Below are positions 41,001 to 43,329 of a stretch of 43,329 bases of DNA, piece after piece. The stretch spans positions 1-43,329 of the forward strand of contig NZ_VHLM01000034.1 in NCBI RefSeq assembly GCF_009764685.1. Reading direction: 5' to 3'. Below the pieces are notes generated by a model. It was not told the DNA's origin, did no database searches, and saw only the letters and a list, made by a program, of their open reading frames with translations. The DNA comes from Flavobacterium sp. I-STPP5a. GTDB lineage: Bacteria > Bacteroidota > Bacteroidia > Flavobacteriales > Flavobacteriaceae. Both the position numbers and the translations under genes were made by a program. Every line of letters starts with the position of its first letter. The first letter of the stretch is position 1.

Positions 41001-43329
41001 TAATTGGTATGCAAATGCTCAAGGTGGAACTTTGTTAGCATCTGGTACAACATTTACTACTCCAATTATTAATGCAACGACAACATATTATGTGGAGGCT
41101 ATTGCAAATGGCTGTGCATCTAGTTCAAGAATTGCCGTAGCAGCAGTTGTAAATGAAGTTTCTACATTAGTTTTAACTAGTGGCACTCAAAATCAAAGTA
41201 TTTGCAATGGATCTGCCATATCAAGTACTCAATATACATATGGTGGAAGCGCAACTACCGTGACCGTTACAAATTTACCACTAGGACTTTCTTCTAATAT
41301 TAATACAACGAATAAAACAGTAACTATTAGCGGTACTCCTACCGCTTCGGGTACTTACACCATAACTACTTCGGGTCATAGTTCACCTTGTAATGCTACA
41401 ATAATTAATGGAATAATTACCTTTTCCCCTCAAAATACGACCGCAGCAGGTACAAGTCAAACCGTTTGTATCAATACGCTAGTAACAAATATTACGCACG
41501 CTACAACTGGTGCAACAGGAATTTCAAATGCTGGAGTTTCTGGTGCTAATGGGTTGCCAGCAGGAGTTTCTGCTGCATGGGCATCGAACACAATTACAAT
41601 TAGTGGTACTCCAACAGCTTCGGGAACATTCAACTATAGCATTCCATTAACAGGTGGTTGTGGTACAGTGAATGCTACAGGAAGGATTATTGTGACACCA
41701 GCTAATACAGCAGGAACTGCATCAAGTACGCCAACGTTGTGTATCAATACGCTAGTAACAAATATTACGCACGCTACTACTGGTGCAACAGGGATTTCAG
41801 ATTCTGGCGTTTCAGGTGCAAATGGTTTGCCAGCTGGAGTTGCTGCTGCATGGGCATCGAACACAATTACAATTAGTGGTACTCCAACAGCTTCGGGAAC
41901 ATTCAACTATAGCATTCCATTAACAGGTGGTTGTGGTACAGTGAATGCTACTGGAACAATAACAGTTACACCAAACAATACAGCAGGAACTGCATCAAGT
42001 ACGCCAACGTTGTGTATCAATACGCTAGTAACAAATATTACGCACGCTACTACTGGTGCAACAGGGATTTCAGATTCTGGAGTTTCAGGTGCAAATGGTT
42101 TGCCAGCTGGAGTTGCTGCTGCATGGGCATCGAACACAATTACAATTAGTGGTACTCCAACAGCTTCGGGAACATTCAACTATAGCATTCCTTTAACAGG
42201 TGGTTGTGGTACAGTGAATGCTACTGGAACAATAACAGTTACACCAGCTAATACAGCAGCAACTGCTTCTTCAACGCCAACGTTGTGTATCAATACGCTA
42301 GTAACAAATATTACGCACGCTACAACTGGTGCAACAGGGATTTCAAATTCTGGAGTTTCAGGTGCAAATGGTTTGCCAGCTGGAGTTGCTGCTGCATGGG
42401 CATCGAACACAATTACAATTAGTGGTACTCCAACAGCTTCGGGAACATTCAGCTATAGTATTCCTTTAACAGGTGGTTGTGGTACAGTGAATGCTACTGG
42501 AACAATAACAGTTACACCAGCTAATACAGCAGGAACTGCTTCTTCAACGCCAACGTTGTGTATCAATACGCTAGTAACAAATATTACGCACGCTACAACT
42601 GGTGTAACAGGGATTTCAAATGATGGCGTTTCAGGTGCAAATGGTTTGCCAGCTGGAGTTGCTGCTGCATGGGCATCGAACACAATTACAATTAGTGGTA
42701 CTCCAACAGCTTCGGGAACATTCAGCTATAGCATTCCATTAACAGGTGGTTGTGGTACTGTGAATGCTACTGGAACAATAACAGTTACACCAAACAACAT
42801 TGCAGGAACTGCTTCTTCAACGCCAACGTTGTGTATCAATACGCTAGTAACAAATATTACGCACGCTACTACTGGTGCAACAGGGATTTCAAATGCTGGA
42901 GTTTCTGGTGCAAATGGTTTGCCAGCTGGAGTTGCTGCTGCATGGGCATCGAACACAATTACAATTAGTGGTACTCCAACAGCTTCGGGAACATTCAACT
43001 ATAGCATTCCATTAACAGGTGGTTGTGGTACAGTGAATGCTACTGGAACAATAACAGTTACACCAGCTAATACAGCAGGAACTGCATCAAGTACGCCAAC
43101 GTTGTGTATCAATACGCTAGTAACAAATATTACGCACGCTACTACTGGTGCAACAGGGATTTCAAATGATGGCGTTTCAGGTGCAAATGGGTTGCCAGCT
43201 GGAGTTGCTGCTGCATGGGCATCGAACACAATTACAATTAGTGGTACTCCAACAGCTTCGGGAACATTCAACTATAGCATTCCATTAACAGGTGGTTGTG
43301 GTACAGTGAATGCTACTGGAACAATAACA
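38032..43329 (+). CDS. Giant secreted repeat surface protein (adhesin-like), 3' end outside the window
   Basis: The frame is open for 1,766 codons from ATG 38032 to the window end. A signal peptide ([18 protein letters not shown], cleavage near Q) is followed by a beta-rich N-terminal domain. Next come a glycine-rich region (about residues 295-485), a DUF11-like segment ([32 protein letters not shown]), and CHU-type Ig-like domains ([20 protein letters not shown] and [20 protein letters not shown]). At least seven 91-residue repeats end the visible part. Such proteins in gliding Bacteroidetes are usually exported by the type IX system and anchored through a C-terminal domain, which is not visible here. 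Function is probably adhesion; this is inferred. Confidence 0.85.
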   Translation, partial: MKNHYFHSGTKNKVSLLKFFVLTLFLNFIFTESLYSQICGTPGVDGPANITSSVNTYYPTLPNDPNLNTGAQAIRLGSVPSTDASGNSFGTTAIAAGDLLLIIQMQDAEINFTNTTSYGSGSITSVDGLGGSGYTNIGNTGIYEYVIATNSVPLTGGNLTFKGAGPTGGIINSFFNAAATTTRGKRTFQIIRVPQYSNLTLTTNITAPPFNGTSGGVIAFNVSGTFNFNGRTIDGNARGFRGGYSPRANSGANNSTNYVGLASDTSISGKGEGIAGTPRYMWDGYNQVDNGVEGMPGGSAGRGAPGNAGGGGNDHNAGGGGGGNGGYGGLGGKGWQGGTGDVSPLTGGGRPGFTSYTGTVAPLNRLVMGGGGGAGDANNATTGVKGGVGGAIIIINAGTTTGTGSILANGGNGASGAFGGSPDGAGGGAAGGSVFLNVTNSSTASITIQARGGNGGNTENDGTNQHGPGGGGGGGIIKYNVTGGTVSTNVNPGLAGLTNNGGTGAINHGAVNGGTGNSSTFITSDLPQYTQINSNCFPSLQTSVQSITKSVCNTVNNEIVYSIEIRNTGSGSAAGVLLDFVLPTGINFVSASASYSVGASGPSGALTNTGTSSNPLLGSFTIALDATVTITLRGIVTSSTTNGINNVVAQALYRDPTRTSANPNRNITAFTNSYGTANKTYEGFNQANVNGTNFNGVLSNVTVDDVTILSLPVAPNATVTQPTCSSPLGSITVSSPPNGTGTSYSLTGINPASATITNSTGVFSNLASGTYQLTTTNSNNCTSTSSPFTVDALAGAPSTTGVSICIGGSGSLTAAGCNGSTVPNWYTQPSGGTPIFSGSSFNPVGVTGSGLANTNTAGTTVFYVSCGNSPCRTSTSFIINPTPSITNTTPGSNCGPGTVTLSASASSGVLNWFSAASGGTAIATGNSFTTPNISVSTQYFVNVTSNGCTSSRTAVLATINTIPTITSTTPGSRCGSGTVPLQATASAGTINWYANAQGGTLLASGTTFTTPIINATTTYYVEAIANGCASSSRIAVAAVVNEVSTLVLTSGTQNQSICNGSAISSTQYTYGGSATTVTVTNLPLGLSSNINTTNKTVTISGTPTASGTYTITTSGHSSPCNATIINGIITFSPQNTTAAGTSQTVCINTLVTNITHATTGATGISNAGVSGANGLPAGVSAAWASNTITISGTPTASGTFNYSIPLTGGCGTVNATGRIIVTPANTAGTASSTPTLCINTLVTNITHATTGATGISDSGVSGANGLPAGVAAAWASNTITISGTPTASGTFNYSIPLTGGCGTVNATGTITVTPNNTAGTASSTPTLCINTLVTNITHATTGATGISDSGVSGANGLPAGVAAAWASNTITISGTPTASGTFNYSIPLTGGCGTVNATGTITVTPANTAATASSTPTLCINTLVTNITHATTGATGISNSGVSGANGLPAGVAAAWASNTITISGTPTASGTFSYSIPLTGGCGTVNATGTITVTPANTAGTASSTPTLCINTLVTNITHATTGVTGISNDGVSGANGLPAGVAAAWASNTITISGTPTASGTFSYSIPLTGGCGTVNATGTITVTPNNIAGTASSTPTLCINTLVTNITHATTGATGISNAGVSGANGLPAGVAAAWASNTITISGTPTASGTFNYSIPLTGGCGTVNATGTITVTPANTAGTASSTPTLCINTLVTNITHATTGATGISNDGVSGANGLPAGVAAAWASNTITISGTPTASGTFNYSIPLTGGCGTVNATGTIT
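38914..39480 (+). repeat. Glycine-rich low-complexity segment of the surface protein
   Basis: Dense GG runs ([20 protein letters not shown], later [14 protein letters not shown]) alternate with short hydrophobic strands ([17 protein letters not shown]). It resembles the glycine-rich regions of secreted Bacteroidetes surface proteins. Confidence 0.7.
40678..41152 (+). repeat. Two tandem CHU-type Ig-like domains
   Basis: Two units of about 79 residues share TTPGSxCGxGTV, a W[FY] strand, an SGTxF/GNSF-FTTP segment, TxYxV and a Cys-containing end followed by SSR.AV. A more divergent unit precedes them (about 40420-40677). Confidence 0.65.
41467..43329 (+). repeat. Tandem 273-bp (91-residue) repeats, six full and one partial
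   Basis: The sequence TGTATCAATACGCTAGTAAC recurs at 41467, 41740, 42013, 42286, 42559, 42832 and 43105, exactly 273 bp apart. Units are nearly identical at DNA level; the first is the most divergent. Each codes [35 protein letters not shown] and [14 protein letters not shown], an Ig-like beta fold with one Cys pair. Confidence 0.95.

Noticed and set aside
41634..43271. Series of 76-90-residue minus-strand ORFs repeating every 273 bp
   Set aside because: They are antisense shadows of the tandem repeats in the plus-strand surface protein, which has a signal peptide, a promoter and an unbroken frame.
41467..43329. CRISPR-like array
   Set aside because: Repeats are 273 bp, coding and contiguous; no short repeats with unique spacers.

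Overview
The window looks like a chromosomal segment of a Flavobacterium-like member of the Bacteroidetes. It is AT-rich, many starts lack a clear Shine-Dalgarno, and several promoters fit the Bacteroidetes -7 box TAnnTTTG. The gene content is also typical: a DM13 lipoprotein, lipoproteins with an SSDEN-type start after the lipobox, a CHU-type Ig surface protein, and a DnaX without the zinc module. Species cannot be fixed from the sequence alone.

Region 1 (1-9.8 kb) is an accessory/defence island. An IS1595-type element has inserted into a type III restriction (res) gene, leaving its C-terminal end (motif VI and PD-ExK nuclease) in the window. A type III mod methyltransferase follows. Two bases after mod comes an operon of two paralogous small acidic peptides, a MvdC/MvdD-like ATP-grasp ligase and a three-helix membrane protein. 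This has the layout of a graspetide (omega-ester/amide peptide) cluster. Each precursor carries three copies of the motif M-[GS]-T-x-[TS]-x-T-x4-E-x2-D-x-D, giving six predicted core units. Next are a DUF262 (GmrSD-like) protein and a PLD-like nuclease protein.

Region 2 (9.8-13.2 kb) holds two divergent toxin-antitoxin modules. One is a tripartite hipB-hipS-hipT-like operon on the minus strand with three operator-like sites spaced exactly 71 bp apart. The other is an XRE antitoxin/AbiEii nucleotidyltransferase pair on the plus strand with a near-leaderless promoter. Two 31-bp palindromes bracket the hip module.

Region 3 (13.2-17.7 kb) is a lodA/lodB-type pair. LodA is a predicted cysteine-tryptophylquinone oxidase fused to an N-terminal catalase-like domain, and LodB is the flavoprotein expected to mature it.

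Region 4 (17.7-37.6 kb) is mostly housekeeping: SIMPL protein, rhomboid protease, LpxL-like acyltransferase, class V aminotransferase, DM13 lipoprotein with an outer-membrane protein, a metalloprotease gene broken by one amber codon, glmM, acpH-ggt, an AlkD-like protein, a ClC channel, rnpB (minus strand), dnaX, and a sixA-ppk1-ppx polyphosphate operon. dnaX reaches full tau length only through a -1 shift at an A10-G run.

Region 5 (38.0 kb to the end) is the first 1,766 codons of a giant secreted surface protein. It has a glycine-rich segment, CHU-type Ig-like domains and at least seven almost identical 273-bp (91-residue) repeats running off the window. No tRNA, rRNA or CRISPR array was seen.
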